A stretch of 9,870 nt of DNA from contig SLCI01000245.1 of NCBI GenBank assembly GCA_007125875.1, forward strand, positions 1 through 9,870. The letters are read 5' to 3'. Position 1 is the stretch's first letter; each line of letters opens with the position of its first letter. The notes below the pieces were generated by a model. The model did not search any database. It was not told where the DNA came from and saw nothing but the letters and a program-made list of their open reading frames with translations. This document shows, in pieces, positions 1 to 7,152 of this stretch. The translations under genes were made by a program, and so were the position numbers. Source of the stretch: Kiritimatiellia bacterium. Its GTDB lineage: Bacteria > Verrucomicrobiota > Kiritimatiellia > SLAD01.

Positions 1-1180
1 GCCGCAACGAAAAGTCCTGATAAGCAGCTTCCGGGGCCTCTGTAGTCAACGCCCGAAACGCGATCAGTATGCGCTTAAACGTCACTTGCCGCAGCACGAC
101 CAACGGATGACGCAGTGTCCCTAACAGTATGAGACGTAGAAACCGCCAGCGCTGAACTCGCTCACCCCCTTTATCTGCCTTTTGCTCTGGTACGGGCGGA
201 GGTGCCAGTGCCAGTACCGGCTTCGCGTCTATAATCGGGCCACGCTGGCCTGGGTCCCGATCCGTCTGCGGCACACGCACAGGATCCGGGCGCGCGATGA
301 GCGTCTTTACGCGCGACGCGGTCATACTGACACGCGTCAGGTGCGCTTGCTCACGCCACATCGCATCCAGTGTCGGCCATGCCTGGCGATCCTCCTCATG
401 CGACTTCGTTTGGGTCAACGGCAGCAACGCCTCATAGATACGCTCAGCCTGCGAAGGCGCATCCCCGCCACGACCGGCATTCGCTGCACAATGGTGACGC
501 AAGGCGGGCGAAACAAACTGCTGCACGGCGTCTTGCTTTTGCTGCAAGACCTCATGCAACGGCAACTCCAACAGGCTCACCACCCGGTGCACGGCTTGTA
601 GAGGATCCTTTACCAGCGCATCGTAATGAACCATGCAGCGCCGCACACCACGCGATGCACGCTCTGCCGCCTGCATATGCATCACCCACCGCTGCACGTC
701 CTCTTCTACACTCGAGGAACCTCTGCGTTGTAGAGATGACGCCACATCCAGGGGATGCCGCACCATGATTAGACATACGGGCTCATAGTGGCGCTGCGTC
801 AACATCTTGAGCCACCATGGCAATAGGATTGAAAGTCGTGGATCTTTCATTCCGATCGGCAAAACTCCAGCGGGGTACTCCTTGCGCAGTATCTCGTCCA
901 GCTCAGGTTCAAACGACTGTAACGCAGTGTCCTCCCACCATAAGTCAGGAAGCTCAAACAGATCATTCCACTGGACCCCGAATGCCTCCAGCAGTCGCTC
1001 ATTCAGCTCGACCACATGCACATTTTCGAAATAGCCCTTGGGATTATCTTCTTGGGGTAACAACAAATCGCGTCCAGCACTCACACCCAACTGCGTCAGA
1101 ACCCCGCTCATGGCGGAGGTACCGCTGCGGTGCATACCGATCGTGAACACGCATCGAATTGGTTCAGTGGGCTTCATCAT
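1..1180 (-). CDS. Sulfotransferase-family protein, 3' end beyond window
   Basis: The frame is open without a stop from ATG 1180 to the window edge, giving 393 residues. Sulfotransferases move a sulfuryl group from PAPS to a hydroxyl or amine. A 5'-phosphosulfate-binding loop is seen at residues 13-24 (TIGMHRSGTSAM), NPKGYFEN at 46-53, GMKDPR at 110-115, the 3'-phosphate-binding VRHP at 140-143 with Ser148/149, and later MVHYDALVKDP. The sulfotransferase fold should end near residue 230-240. What follows is a low-complexity, Pro-rich stretch and then a basic segment (RFLRLILLGTLRHPLVVLRQ), which looks like a linker to a second domain, possibly a glycosyltransferase; this is inference. The start lies 17 nt after the exporter permease stop with no clear Shine-Dalgarno; ATG 1177 is an equal alternative. 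Pairing with a polysaccharide exporter suggests the acceptor is a surface glycan. Confidence 0.85.
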   Translation of the reverse strand, partial: MMKPTEPIRCVFTIGMHRSGTSAMSGVLTQLGVSAGRDLLLPQEDNPKGYFENVHVVELNERLLEAFGVQWNDLFELPDLWWEDTALQSFEPELDEILRKEYPAGVLPIGMKDPRLSILLPWWLKMLTQRHYEPVCLIMVRHPLDVASSLQRRGSSSVEEDVQRWVMHMQAAERASRGVRRCMVHYDALVKDPLQAVHRVVSLLELPLHEVLQQKQDAVQQFVSPALRHHCAANAGRGGDAPSQAERIYEALLPLTQTKSHEEDRQAWPTLDAMWREQAHLTRVSMTASRVKTLIARPDPVRVPQTDRDPGQRGPIIDAKPVLALAPPPVPEQKADKGGERVQRWRFLRLILLGTLRHPLVVLRQVTFKRILIAFRALTTEAPEAAYQDFSLR

Positions 1181-1197
1181 GCAACGGACAGACGCAA

Positions 1198-2016
1198 TTA
1201 GAGCGCGTCCGCAAAACCCCTTCTCGTGAGTTGGAACCAAGCGAATCCGAACCATGCTGCGGCACCCGTGCCAAGCGTGTAGAGCCCCAAGACGCGCAGG
1301 CCGGGAGCGTGACCGAAATATATCGCATCGCGCACCATTTCAATCGGAAGCACGAGCGGATTCAAACGTATAATCGTGTGATAGGTTTCCGGCAGAGCCG
1401 AGACAGGATAAAAAATCGCGGACATGAACAGCATCACCGTAGTGAGTATGCCGACGATCTGTGATACATCGCGCAAATATACGCCCAGCGATGCAACGAC
1501 CCAACACAGCCCCATGATGAACAAACAAAGTGGGAACAGGATTACGGGAAACCACAAGGCGGTAACCGGAGGTGCACCGATGAGCACACCATGCGCCACG
1601 AGCCACACCACAAGGCTAACGATGAGATGGAACAAGGCCGCCCCGAGTACCACCACCGGCAGGATCTCTAGCGGGAAGACCACTTTCTTGACGTAATTCA
1701 CGTTGTCCAACACCAATGACGGGGCACGTCCAAAGCACTCTGAGAATATATTGAACACCATCAAGCCGGCAAACAGGATCAATCCGAATTCCATAGTCGA
1801 CCCATCATGCCCGCCCCAGCGCGCCGCGAACACCACACTGAAGACAAAGGTGTAGACAGCGAGCATAATCAACGGATTAAACAGCGACCATACCATCCCC
1901 AGAAATGAGCCCCGATACCGGCCCGCCACTTCACGGCGCACCATCATGCGGAGCAGGCCGCGATGCCGAAGTAGACTCGCGATCATTTCAATGGGAGATG
2001 TGGAGTAATGTTTCAT
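1198..2016 (-). CDS. ABC-2 type polysaccharide exporter permease (Wzm/KpsM-like)
   Basis: This 272-residue membrane protein matches the usual size of the permease subunit of ABC exporters that carry O-antigen, capsule or teichoic-acid-type polymers over the inner membrane. An amphipathic N-terminus (residues 1-35) leads into RREVAGRYRGSFLGMVWSLF, the classic family entry motif. About six membrane segments follow (roughly 40-65, 78-97, 118-145, 152-177, 187-208, 240-262). Family landmarks are FPLEILP at 114-120, YLRDVSQIV at 180-188 and LNPL at 218-221. The partner ATPase (Wzt/KpsT-like), normally adjacent, is not in the 17 nt before the next gene or upstream of this one, so it must lie past the left edge or elsewhere. 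No convincing Shine-Dalgarno or promoter is visible in the 161-nt gap upstream (2017-2177). The transported substrate cannot be read from the sequence. Confidence 0.9.
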   Translation of the reverse strand: MKHYSTSPIEMIASLLRHRGLLRMMVRREVAGRYRGSFLGMVWSLFNPLIMLAVYTFVFSVVFAARWGGHDGSTMEFGLILFAGLMVFNIFSECFGRAPSLVLDNVNYVKKVVFPLEILPVVVLGAALFHLIVSLVVWLVAHGVLIGAPPVTALWFPVILFPLCLFIMGLCWVVASLGVYLRDVSQIVGILTTVMLFMSAIFYPVSALPETYHTIIRLNPLVLPIEMVRDAIYFGHAPGLRVLGLYTLGTGAAAWFGFAWFQLTRRGFADAL

Positions 2017-2177
2017 TCATATCCGATGTAGCAATTTATTAACTGGAAGCATATTTCCCTGTAGACGATCTTCCGCTCCAAGCAGCACACACTAACGCGC
2101 ACCCCAAGAAGACCCGGCCCAAAAGGCAGTCTATACTTCGCATCCTCATCGCCACCACCCAAAACTAAAATGCGGCG

Positions 2178-3716
2178 CTATTGCCACATTTGGCGATCGA
2201 GCGTGCGGTATTGGATGGCTTCGGTGATATGCTCGATCTCGATGACTTCATTACCGCCAGCCAAGTCGGCGATGGTGCGAGCGACTTTCAAAATGCGATC
2301 ATAGGCGCGGGCACTGAAGTTCAACTCGCTGATCGCCATCTTCAACACTTGCGCGGCCTCGTCCTTCAGCTTCACAACCTCCTGGAGCTGGCGTGGTCGC
2401 ATGTCGGCGTTGCAATGCACACCGCGCGCCCGCTTGAAGCGCTGCTGCTGAACCTTGCGCGCCGCCAGAATCCTCTCCCGAATGACTTCCGAACTCTCTC
2501 CGCGGGCGGTAGAGGATAATTCCTGATAACGCACGGACGGCACTTCCAGATGAATATCAATTCGATCGAGCAGCGGACCGGAAATCTTGTTGTGATAGCG
2601 CTGGATCTGGAGCGGCGTGCAGCGACACTCATTCTGTTTATCGCCAAAGTAGCCGCACGGACAGGGATTCATCGCAGCGACCAACATGAACTGCGACGGA
2701 AACGTGACGGTTTGGGCGGCCCGCGCGATGGTTACCTTGCCGTCCTCCAGCGGTTGCCGCATTACTTCCAACACATTGCGATGAAATTCGGGCAGCTCAT
2801 CGAGGAAGAGCACGCCGCGATGCGCCAAACTGACCTCGCCCGGCGCAGGATGCGAGCCGCCGCCCAGCAAGCCCGCATCTGATATGGTGTGATGCGGTGA
2901 GCGATACGGGCGATGAACAAGCAAGGCTTGGTGCGCCTCCAGTGATCCGGAGATACTGTGAATCTTGGTCACCTCCAACGCCTCCTCCAGCGTCATCGGG
3001 GGCAGGATCGAGGCGACTCGTTTCGCGAGCATCGTTTTGCCGGAACCGGGCGGACCGATCGCCAGGATATTGTGACCACCGGCCACCGCCACCTCGATCG
3101 CGCGCTTGGCGTATTCCTGCCCTTTAACGTCAGAGAAATCCTCTTCGTAATGATTGCGCTGATCAAAGACATCGTTGAGATTCATCTGCAACGGCTCGAT
3201 CACCAGATCGCCTTTAATGAAATCGGCTGCTTGACGAAGCGACTCGACCGGATAGATCGGTAACTGCTGAATGACGGCGGCTTCCTCGGCATTTTCCGCC
3301 GGCACAATAAATCCGCGCAGGTCGGATTTTGCCACGTGCAGCGCGATCGGCAGCACGCCTTTCACGCGGCGCACTTGCCCGCTCAGCGCCAGCTCACCAA
3401 TCACGGCATAATTAGCGAGTGTGGCAGCATCCAGGTCGCCTTGCGCCGCCAACATGCCCAGCGCAATCGGCAAATCGAAGCTGGGACCTTCCTTTTTGAT
3501 GTCGGCGGGCGCGAGATTGATCGTGGTACGCCCCATTGGCGGGGCGAAGCCGGAATTGAGCAGCGCGGTCCAAACGCGATCCGAACTTTCTTTCACGGCC
3601 GCGTCGGGCAAGCCCACAATAATAGTTTTGGGATCGCCGTGACCGGCATTGACCTCAATCTCGACCTGATAGGCATCAACGCCATACACGGCCCCCGAGA
3701 AGACTTTGGCTAACAT
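2178..3716 (-). CDS. comM: ComM/YifB family AAA+ ATPase (Mg-chelatase-like)
   Basis: This 512-residue protein is full length for ComM/YifB (about 500). Family members with known function are hexameric helicases that extend branches during integration of DNA taken up in natural transformation; the gene also occurs in bacteria not known to be competent. An N-terminal Lon-protease-like fold covers about 1-165 (GPSFDLPIALGMLAAQG at 77-93, LSGQVRRVKGVLP at 111-123). The AAA+ core has Walker A GPPGSGKT at 221-228, Walker B VLFLDELPE at 302-310, MNPCPCG at 349-355 and the Arg-finger region GPLLDRID at 380-387. Cys352, Cys354, Cys364 and Cys366 make a CxC-CxC pair that may bind metal. The C-terminal Mg-chelatase domain occupies about 400-505. 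A GGGAGG Shine-Dalgarno (3730-3725) sits 8 nt before ATG 3716. It appears monocistronic, with a candidate promoter at 3801-3773. No obvious terminator hairpin follows it. Confidence 0.96.
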   Translation of the reverse strand: MLAKVFSGAVYGVDAYQVEIEVNAGHGDPKTIIVGLPDAAVKESSDRVWTALLNSGFAPPMGRTTINLAPADIKKEGPSFDLPIALGMLAAQGDLDAATLANYAVIGELALSGQVRRVKGVLPIALHVAKSDLRGFIVPAENAEEAAVIQQLPIYPVESLRQAADFIKGDLVIEPLQMNLNDVFDQRNHYEEDFSDVKGQEYAKRAIEVAVAGGHNILAIGPPGSGKTMLAKRVASILPPMTLEEALEVTKIHSISGSLEAHQALLVHRPYRSPHHTISDAGLLGGGSHPAPGEVSLAHRGVLFLDELPEFHRNVLEVMRQPLEDGKVTIARAAQTVTFPSQFMLVAAMNPCPCGYFGDKQNECRCTPLQIQRYHNKISGPLLDRIDIHLEVPSVRYQELSSTARGESSEVIRERILAARKVQQQRFKRARGVHCNADMRPRQLQEVVKLKDEAAQVLKMAISELNFSARAYDRILKVARTIADLAGGNEVIEIEHITEAIQYRTLDRQMWQ

Positions 3717-3772
3717 GCCGCTGCCCTCCCGGTCAGGAATCGCCGTTTTATGGTCCCCGTGCGCATGGGAAG

Positions 3773-3801
3773 ATAGTGTTGGCGTGCGCCGGAACGGTCA
3801 A
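3773..3801 (-). promoter_or_regulatory. Candidate sigma-70-type promoter of comM
   Basis: On the minus strand a -35 box TTGACC (3801-3796, five of six consensus bases) is followed after exactly 17 nt by CACTAT (3778-3773, three of six). This predicts a leader of roughly 50 nt ahead of the comM start at 3716. The weak -10 box keeps confidence modest. A second possibility is the TATTAT at the AT-rich palindrome around 3814-3824, but it lacks a recognisable -35 box. Confidence 0.4.
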
Positions 3802-3895
3802 CTCAAAGATGAGGGTATAATACCATCCTCTACTACTTATCGGCCTATTCGCCGAAAAGTTTGGCATGAAAAGAGATGGGTTCGCCGCACTAAGA

Positions 3896-3919
3896 GGACG
3901 ACACGGAGGTCGTCCCTCC
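3896..3919 (-). repeat. REP-like hairpin with GGAG head
   Basis: Read on the minus strand, GGAG (3919-3916) is followed directly by a perfect 7-bp stem GGACGAC / GTCGTCC (3915-3909 and 3902-3896) closed by the six-base loop CTCCGT. A tetranucleotide abutting a hairpin is the layout of REP elements moved by RAYT (Y1/TnpA_REP) transposases, where GTAG or GGAG heads are known. The loop also contains CTCC, the complement of the head. No RAYT gene is in the window. The sequence resembles a dispersed repeat I associate with Verrucomicrobiota-type genomes; copy number cannot be judged here. Confidence 0.6.
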
Positions 3920-3976
3920 AGAATGCTTCTACCGTAACTGGTTCTGCTTAGCGTGAATCGGAGGGGCAAGCTTCCT

Positions 3977-3992
3977 CCTTCGCCAAGGCTAC
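3977..3992 (-). repeat. GTAG-led mini-hairpin, possible second REP type
   Basis: On the minus strand GTAG (3992-3989) abuts CCTT-GGCG-AAGG (3988-3977), a 4-bp stem with a four-base loop. The surrounding bases (GTCCGCC before it, GGAGG after it) look like part of a longer dispersed unit, and the plus-strand reading TCGCCAAGGCTACGGCGGA is a phrase I recall from verrucomicrobial intergenic regions. The stem is short and could arise by chance, so the call rests on the adjacent REP-like element and the conserved GTAG head. Confidence 0.35.
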
Positions 3993-4123
3993 GGCGGACA
4001 GGCTGTGTTGCCCCGAGAATGTGCCGAAAATTTTTTAGCGACTGGTATAAGAAGATGCGGAGAAGCGCGAGCTGTGGTGTGCCCCCCCCTCACGGCGGCT
4101 CATCCATCACATCAACAGAAGAA

Positions 4124-4153
4124 GGCCTGGCTACGTGTTAACGCAGCCAGGCC
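4124..4153 (-). terminator. Intrinsic terminator of the glycine-betaine ABC operon
   Basis: A perfect 9-bp stem GGCCTGGCT / AGCCAGGCC (4124-4132 and 4145-4153) is extended, after one A-C mismatch, by CGT/ACG around a GTTA loop. It begins 25 nt past the stop of the binding-protein gene. On the minus strand it is followed by TTCTTCTGTT, a moderate T tract. The plus-strand side (ATTCTTATT) is also T-rich, so it could work in both directions, although no plus-strand gene ends here. Confidence 0.85.
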
Positions 4154-4177
4154 ATTCTTATTCGGAATTAGTCCCGT

Positions 4178-5050
4178 TTAGGGCATCCAGCTCTGGACGA
4201 GCGCGGCGTTGTCCGCCATCCATGAGCGCACGGCACGGTCTTCGCCGCCATCTGGCACGCCATCCATGACATCCATCAATGAACCAATTTGTTCGGCATC
4301 AAATTTCATGTTCCCGAACAATGCGGCAATATCTGGATACTCAGCGGAGAAGCCGAGGCGCGCAGCGGAATGGACCAGCTCGGTTGCGCCGAAGTCGCCG
4401 TTGGGATCCTCAAGATACTTGAGGTCATAGCGGGCAAACTTCCAGTGCGGAGACCAACCGGTGACGACAATCCAATCGCCATTATCGATGGCATTCTGCA
4501 GGGCCGCCGTCATCGCCGCTTCGCTGGAGGCCACCAACTCGAAGTCCAAACCATAGCTCTCGATGGCATTCTCCGAGGAGGCCATGATGCCTGCGCCGGC
4601 ATCGATGCCGGTGATCCGTCCGTTGAACTGATCACGCGTGTCATTTAGCTGAGCGATACTGTCGATGGTGACATACTCAGGCACAACCAGGCCGATACGG
4701 GCCTCATCATACCAGGTGCTGATCAGCTCGACTTGCTCACCATACCTTTCGAAGTAGGCGGCGTGCGTATGGGGTAACCATGTTTCAATCATGATATCCT
4801 GATTGCCTTGCGCCACTGAGGAATAGATCGGTGCAACGTCAGCCATGGTCGACTCAACATTGTAGCCCATATCTTCCAGCAGCGCCGTTGTCAGATACAT
4901 GACCGCCACACCTTCGGCCCAATTGACATAGGCCAGACGAATGGTGTCACCTTGATCTTGTTGTTGGGGCTGCCCGCAACCGGCCAGCAGTCCTATGCCG
5001 ATCATCGCGGCACATAGGGTCGTTGCCCATTTGGATTTTATTCTTTTCAT
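4178..5050 (-). CDS. opuAC: Glycine betaine-type ABC importer substrate-binding lipoprotein (OpuAC-like)
   Basis: This 290-residue lipoprotein should capture glycine betaine or a related quaternary ammonium osmolyte in the periplasm and hand it to the permease. A lipoprotein signal peptide (MKRIKSKW then a hydrophobic core) ends in the lipobox LLAGC, with Cys25 as the lipidated residue. The OpuAC domain follows: YVNWAEG at 41-47, MIETWLPHTH at 87-96, and GWSPHWKFARYDLKYLEDP at 198-216, which is highly typical of the family. Trp91, Trp199 and Trp203 are candidates for the aromatic cage. Where many OpuAC proteins seem to have a third cage Trp, this one reads MKFD (Phe250), by eye. The frame extends upstream to 5131, but ATG 5050 fits the signal peptide and has an AGGGAG ribosome-binding site. 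It is the last gene of the operon, 40 nt after the permease. Choline, proline betaine or ectoine remain possible substrates. Confidence 0.9.
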   Translation of the reverse strand: MKRIKSKWATTLCAAMIGIGLLAGCGQPQQQDQGDTIRLAYVNWAEGVAVMYLTTALLEDMGYNVESTMADVAPIYSSVAQGNQDIMIETWLPHTHAAYFERYGEQVELISTWYDEARIGLVVPEYVTIDSIAQLNDTRDQFNGRITGIDAGAGIMASSENAIESYGLDFELVASSEAAMTAALQNAIDNGDWIVVTGWSPHWKFARYDLKYLEDPNGDFGATELVHSAARLGFSAEYPDIAALFGNMKFDAEQIGSLMDVMDGVPDGGEDRAVRSWMADNAALVQSWMP

Positions 5051-5056
5051 CTGTAT

Positions 5057-5062
5057 CTCCCT
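5057..5062 (-). promoter_or_regulatory. Ribosome-binding site fixing the binding-protein start
   Basis: AGGGAG (5062-5057) lies 6 nt before ATG 5050 and directly precedes the lipoprotein signal peptide. The longer reading frame beginning at 5131 overlaps the end of the permease gene and would put 27 polar residues before the signal peptide, so 5050 is preferred. Confidence 0.75.
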
Positions 5063-5090
5063 TTTTCTTGTTGTGGCTGAACCCGCCTGC

Positions 5091-5939
5091 TCAGCCCGCT
5101 TGTTTGCGCGCGCTCCATGATCCGAGCGCATGAGTGATTCGGTCCAAGTACATCGCCAAAATCACGATGGCGATGCCGCTCTCAAAACCAATGCCTAGTC
5201 GTAGCTGCTGAATGCCGCGCACGACTTGTCCGCCCAATCCGCCCGCTCCGATCAGCGCGGCAATGACAACCATCGACAGGGCGAGCATGATGGTCTGATT
5301 CACGCCCGCGAGGATGTTGGGCAAGGCCATCGGCAGCTGCACCTTGAAGAGCTGCTGCATCGGGGTGCAGCCAAACGCATCGGATGCTTCGATCACATCG
5401 TGCTGAACCTGGCGTAACCCCAGCGTGGTTAACCGCACACACGGCGGCATGGCAAAAACCACCGTGGCCACGGCGCCCGGAACCTTGCCGATGGAAAAGA
5501 AAAAGACCGCCGGGATCAGGTAGACAAAGGCGGGCATGGTCTGCATGAAGTCTAAGATGGGGCGCACAACCCGCTCGACCCTCACGCTGCGTCCGGCCCA
5601 GATGCCTACGGGGATGCCAATAAACAACGCCATCAAGGTCGACACCAACACGAGCGACAATGTCTGCATGGTACGGGACCAGAGCCCCATCCCGATAATC
5701 AGTGTGAAACCGATTACCGTGAACAGCGCCAAGCCGTATTTGCGCCAGCCGGTTGCCCACCACGCCAAGGCCGCCAACAAGGCGACCATGACAAAGGGAT
5801 GCGGGAACGAAAACACCGTTTCAAAGAAGTCGATCAAGGTATCGACGAGACGTTCCACTCCGTTAAAGAAGCCGGACCAATTGTCGGTCATCCAATTAAT
5901 GAGCAGTTCGAAGTAATGGCCAATCGGGATCGAAATCAT
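5091..5939 (-). CDS. proW: Glycine betaine-type ABC importer permease (ProW/OpuAB-like)
   Basis: This 282-residue inner-membrane permease forms the channel of the osmolyte importer. Its length is close to Bacillus-type OpuAB and shorter than E. coli ProW, which has a longer N-terminus. Residues 1-45 are amphipathic and aromatic-rich. Membrane segments are apparent at about 47-63, 66-87, 91-113, 136-164, 208-232 and 250-266. PVGIWAGRS at 110-118 and DFMQTMPAFVYLIP at 130-143 are family-typical. The cytoplasmic EAA coupling loop is EASDAFGCTPMQQLFKVQLP at 184-203, the surface that docks on the ATPase. IGAGGLG at 230-236 is also characteristic. The start ATG overlaps the ATPase stop as ATGA, and GGAGGAG (5951-5945) lies 5 nt upstream, so translation is probably coupled. 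The binding-protein gene follows 40 nt later. Confidence 0.93.
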   Translation of the reverse strand: MISIPIGHYFELLINWMTDNWSGFFNGVERLVDTLIDFFETVFSFPHPFVMVALLAALAWWATGWRKYGLALFTVIGFTLIIGMGLWSRTMQTLSLVLVSTLMALFIGIPVGIWAGRSVRVERVVRPILDFMQTMPAFVYLIPAVFFFSIGKVPGAVATVVFAMPPCVRLTTLGLRQVQHDVIEASDAFGCTPMQQLFKVQLPMALPNILAGVNQTIMLALSMVVIAALIGAGGLGGQVVRGIQQLRLGIGFESGIAIVILAMYLDRITHALGSWSARKQAG

Positions 5940-7141
5940 GAGGACTCCTCCGTTTCTGAGGATAAGGCGGTTAACAGCCTTGCACGGGTGACAATGCCGC
6001 CAAAGCGGCCATCATCATGTAGCACCGGAACCGGCAACTTGGATTCACGAGCCAAAGGAATCATATCCTTCAAATTCGCGTCCACCGGCACGGTCGCTAC
6101 ATCACGGACCAGAATGGGTTCCAAGGACCGACCACCCTTCTTTGCCTCCGCTAGCGCATCATCGATACGCACGAGGCCCAGGAAACGGCGATCATGGTCC
6201 ACGACGAACAGCGAGGAATGATCGTTTTTCTCCATCGCGCGGACAGCTTGCTGTGGTCCATCTTTATGATTCGCGACCACATTGGTCTTGTGCATGATGC
6301 TGCCGGCTGTCAGCACCTTGCTGCGATCAACATTTTCAACAAAGGTGCGGACATAGTCGGTGGCGGGATTGGTGAGAATGCCTTCCGGCGTATCAATTTG
6401 ATCAATCACTCCGTCCTTCATAATCACGATGCGATCACCCAGCTTGAGTGCCTCGTCGAGGTCGTGAGTAATAAAAATAACGGTTTTATGCAGACGCGCC
6501 TGCAGTTCGATCAACTCATCCTGCATCTGCGTTCGGATCAAGGGATCGAGCGCACTGAAGGCCTCATCCATCAAAAGGATTTCCGGATCCGTCGCCAGTG
6601 CGCGAGCCAGCCCCACGCGCTGCTGCATGCCGCCGCTCAATTCACTGATCCGACTATTGGCGTAGCCGTCGAGCCCGACGACCTCAATCGCCTGCATAGA
6701 TTTGTCGGTCCGCTCTTTGGGAGGCATGCCTTGGATTTCCAATCCGAAACCGACGTTCTCGAGCACATTGCGGTGCGGCAACAGTCCGAAATGTTGAAAG
6801 ACCATGGCAAATTTACGGCGGCGTATTTCGCGCAGCGCGGCCACGCCTTGATGCGCAATATCCTCACCATCTAGCAGCACTTCGCCGTAGGTCGGCTCGA
6901 TCAAGCGATTCAATAAGCGCAGCAGGGTGGACTTGCCGCTACCAGAGAGCCCCATAATGACGAAGGTCTCACTGCGCTCGATAGAGAACTCCGCATTAAC
7001 GACGGCTGGGGTACAGCCCGTCTTCTTCAAAATCTCCGCGCGCGGAACACCTTCATCCGCTAATTTTTTCGCCGTCGAGACGCGCGGACCAAATATCTTG
7101 TAAAGGCCGCGCACCTCAATGACCGATTCTTTCTCTGCCAT
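5936..7141 (-). CDS. proV: Glycine betaine-type ABC importer ATPase with CBS domains (ProV-like)
   Basis: This 401-residue ATPase powers osmolyte import and is the first gene of the ATPase-permease-binding protein operon, the same order as E. coli proVWX. The ProV-specific N-terminal extension is present, with a predicted helix (AKKLADEGVPRAEILKKTG). From ATG 7141, Walker A GLSGSGKST is at 64-72, the Q-loop Gln at 116, signature LSGGMQQR at 168-175, Walker B ILLMDE at 188-193 and the switch His at 226 (ITHDLDEA). Two CBS motifs fill about 277-397; in OpuA-type importers this module senses ionic strength or nucleotides, so activity may respond to osmotic state. A GTG at 7150 is in frame but lies inside the ribosome-binding site, so ATG 7141 is preferred. 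A -10-like TATATT (7196-7191) lies 50 nt upstream, without a convincing -35 box. Confidence 0.95.
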   Translation of the reverse strand: MAEKESVIEVRGLYKIFGPRVSTAKKLADEGVPRAEILKKTGCTPAVVNAEFSIERSETFVIMGLSGSGKSTLLRLLNRLIEPTYGEVLLDGEDIAHQGVAALREIRRRKFAMVFQHFGLLPHRNVLENVGFGLEIQGMPPKERTDKSMQAIEVVGLDGYANSRISELSGGMQQRVGLARALATDPEILLMDEAFSALDPLIRTQMQDELIELQARLHKTVIFITHDLDEALKLGDRIVIMKDGVIDQIDTPEGILTNPATDYVRTFVENVDRSKVLTAGSIMHKTNVVANHKDGPQQAVRAMEKNDHSSLFVVDHDRRFLGLVRIDDALAEAKKGGRSLEPILVRDVATVPVDANLKDMIPLARESKLPVPVLHDDGRFGGIVTRARLLTALSSETEESS

Positions 7142-7146
7142 TGTAT

Positions 7147-7152
7147 TCACCT
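7147..7152 (-). promoter_or_regulatory. Ribosome-binding site fixing the ATPase start
   Basis: AGGTGA (7152-7147) matches the anti-Shine-Dalgarno and lies 5 nt before ATG 7141. The in-frame GTG at 7150 falls inside this motif and has no purine-rich site of its own upstream, so the shorter 401-residue product is favoured over 404. Confidence 0.7.

Larger units (their letters stand above)
3717..4177. other. Intergenic spacer of 461 bp with repeats and signals
   Basis: No gene is supported here. From right to left it holds the terminator of the ABC importer operon (4153-4124), a GTAG-led mini-hairpin (3992-3977), a GGAG-led 7-bp hairpin (3919-3896), an AT-rich palindrome GGTATAATACC (3814-3824), and the candidate comM promoter with its ribosome-binding site (3801-3725). 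An inverted pair GGAGG/CCTCC (3960-3964 and 3974-3978) flanks an AAGCTT site. Two similar AT-rich bits, CCGAAAAGTTT (3852-3862) and GCCGAAAATTTTTT near 4023-4036, may be remnants of another repeat. Short ORFs on both strands cross the repeats and look spurious. Confidence 0.75.

Noticed and set aside
182..768. Overlapping plus-strand ORFs of 139 and 132 codons
   Set aside because: They lie opposite the sulfotransferase frame, are Arg- or Pro-rich without domain signal, and the minus frame carries clear PAPS-binding motifs.
2649..2665. GTAGCCGCACGG, resembling the REP head
   Set aside because: It encodes the conserved CPCGYFG of ComM on the other strand, so coding constraint explains it.
3814..3824. 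Perfect TATAAT inside the palindrome GGTATAATACC
   Set aside because: No -35 box lies at a suitable distance on either strand and no plus-strand gene follows. It was kept only as a weak alternative for comM.
3748..3969. Minus-strand ORF of 73 codons containing ILEGRPPCRP
   Set aside because: The distinctive residues are the translation of the GGAG hairpin repeat, and the ORF overlaps the candidate comM promoter. It looks like a repeat-derived spurious ORF.
3953..4141. Plus-strand ORF of 62 codons in the spacer
   Set aside because: It crosses a repeat and ends inside the operon terminator, with no good ribosome-binding site or domain.
6663..6683. GTAGCCGTCG with a following CGACG hairpin
   Set aside because: It lies in the ATPase coding sequence just after the signature motif, and the GTTA loop is absent. 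Chance in a coding region is the simpler explanation.
6194..6874. Plus-strand ORF of 226 codons
   Set aside because: It is fully antisense to the ATPase gene, where Walker A, signature and Walker B motifs prove the minus-strand frame. It has no recognisable protein features.
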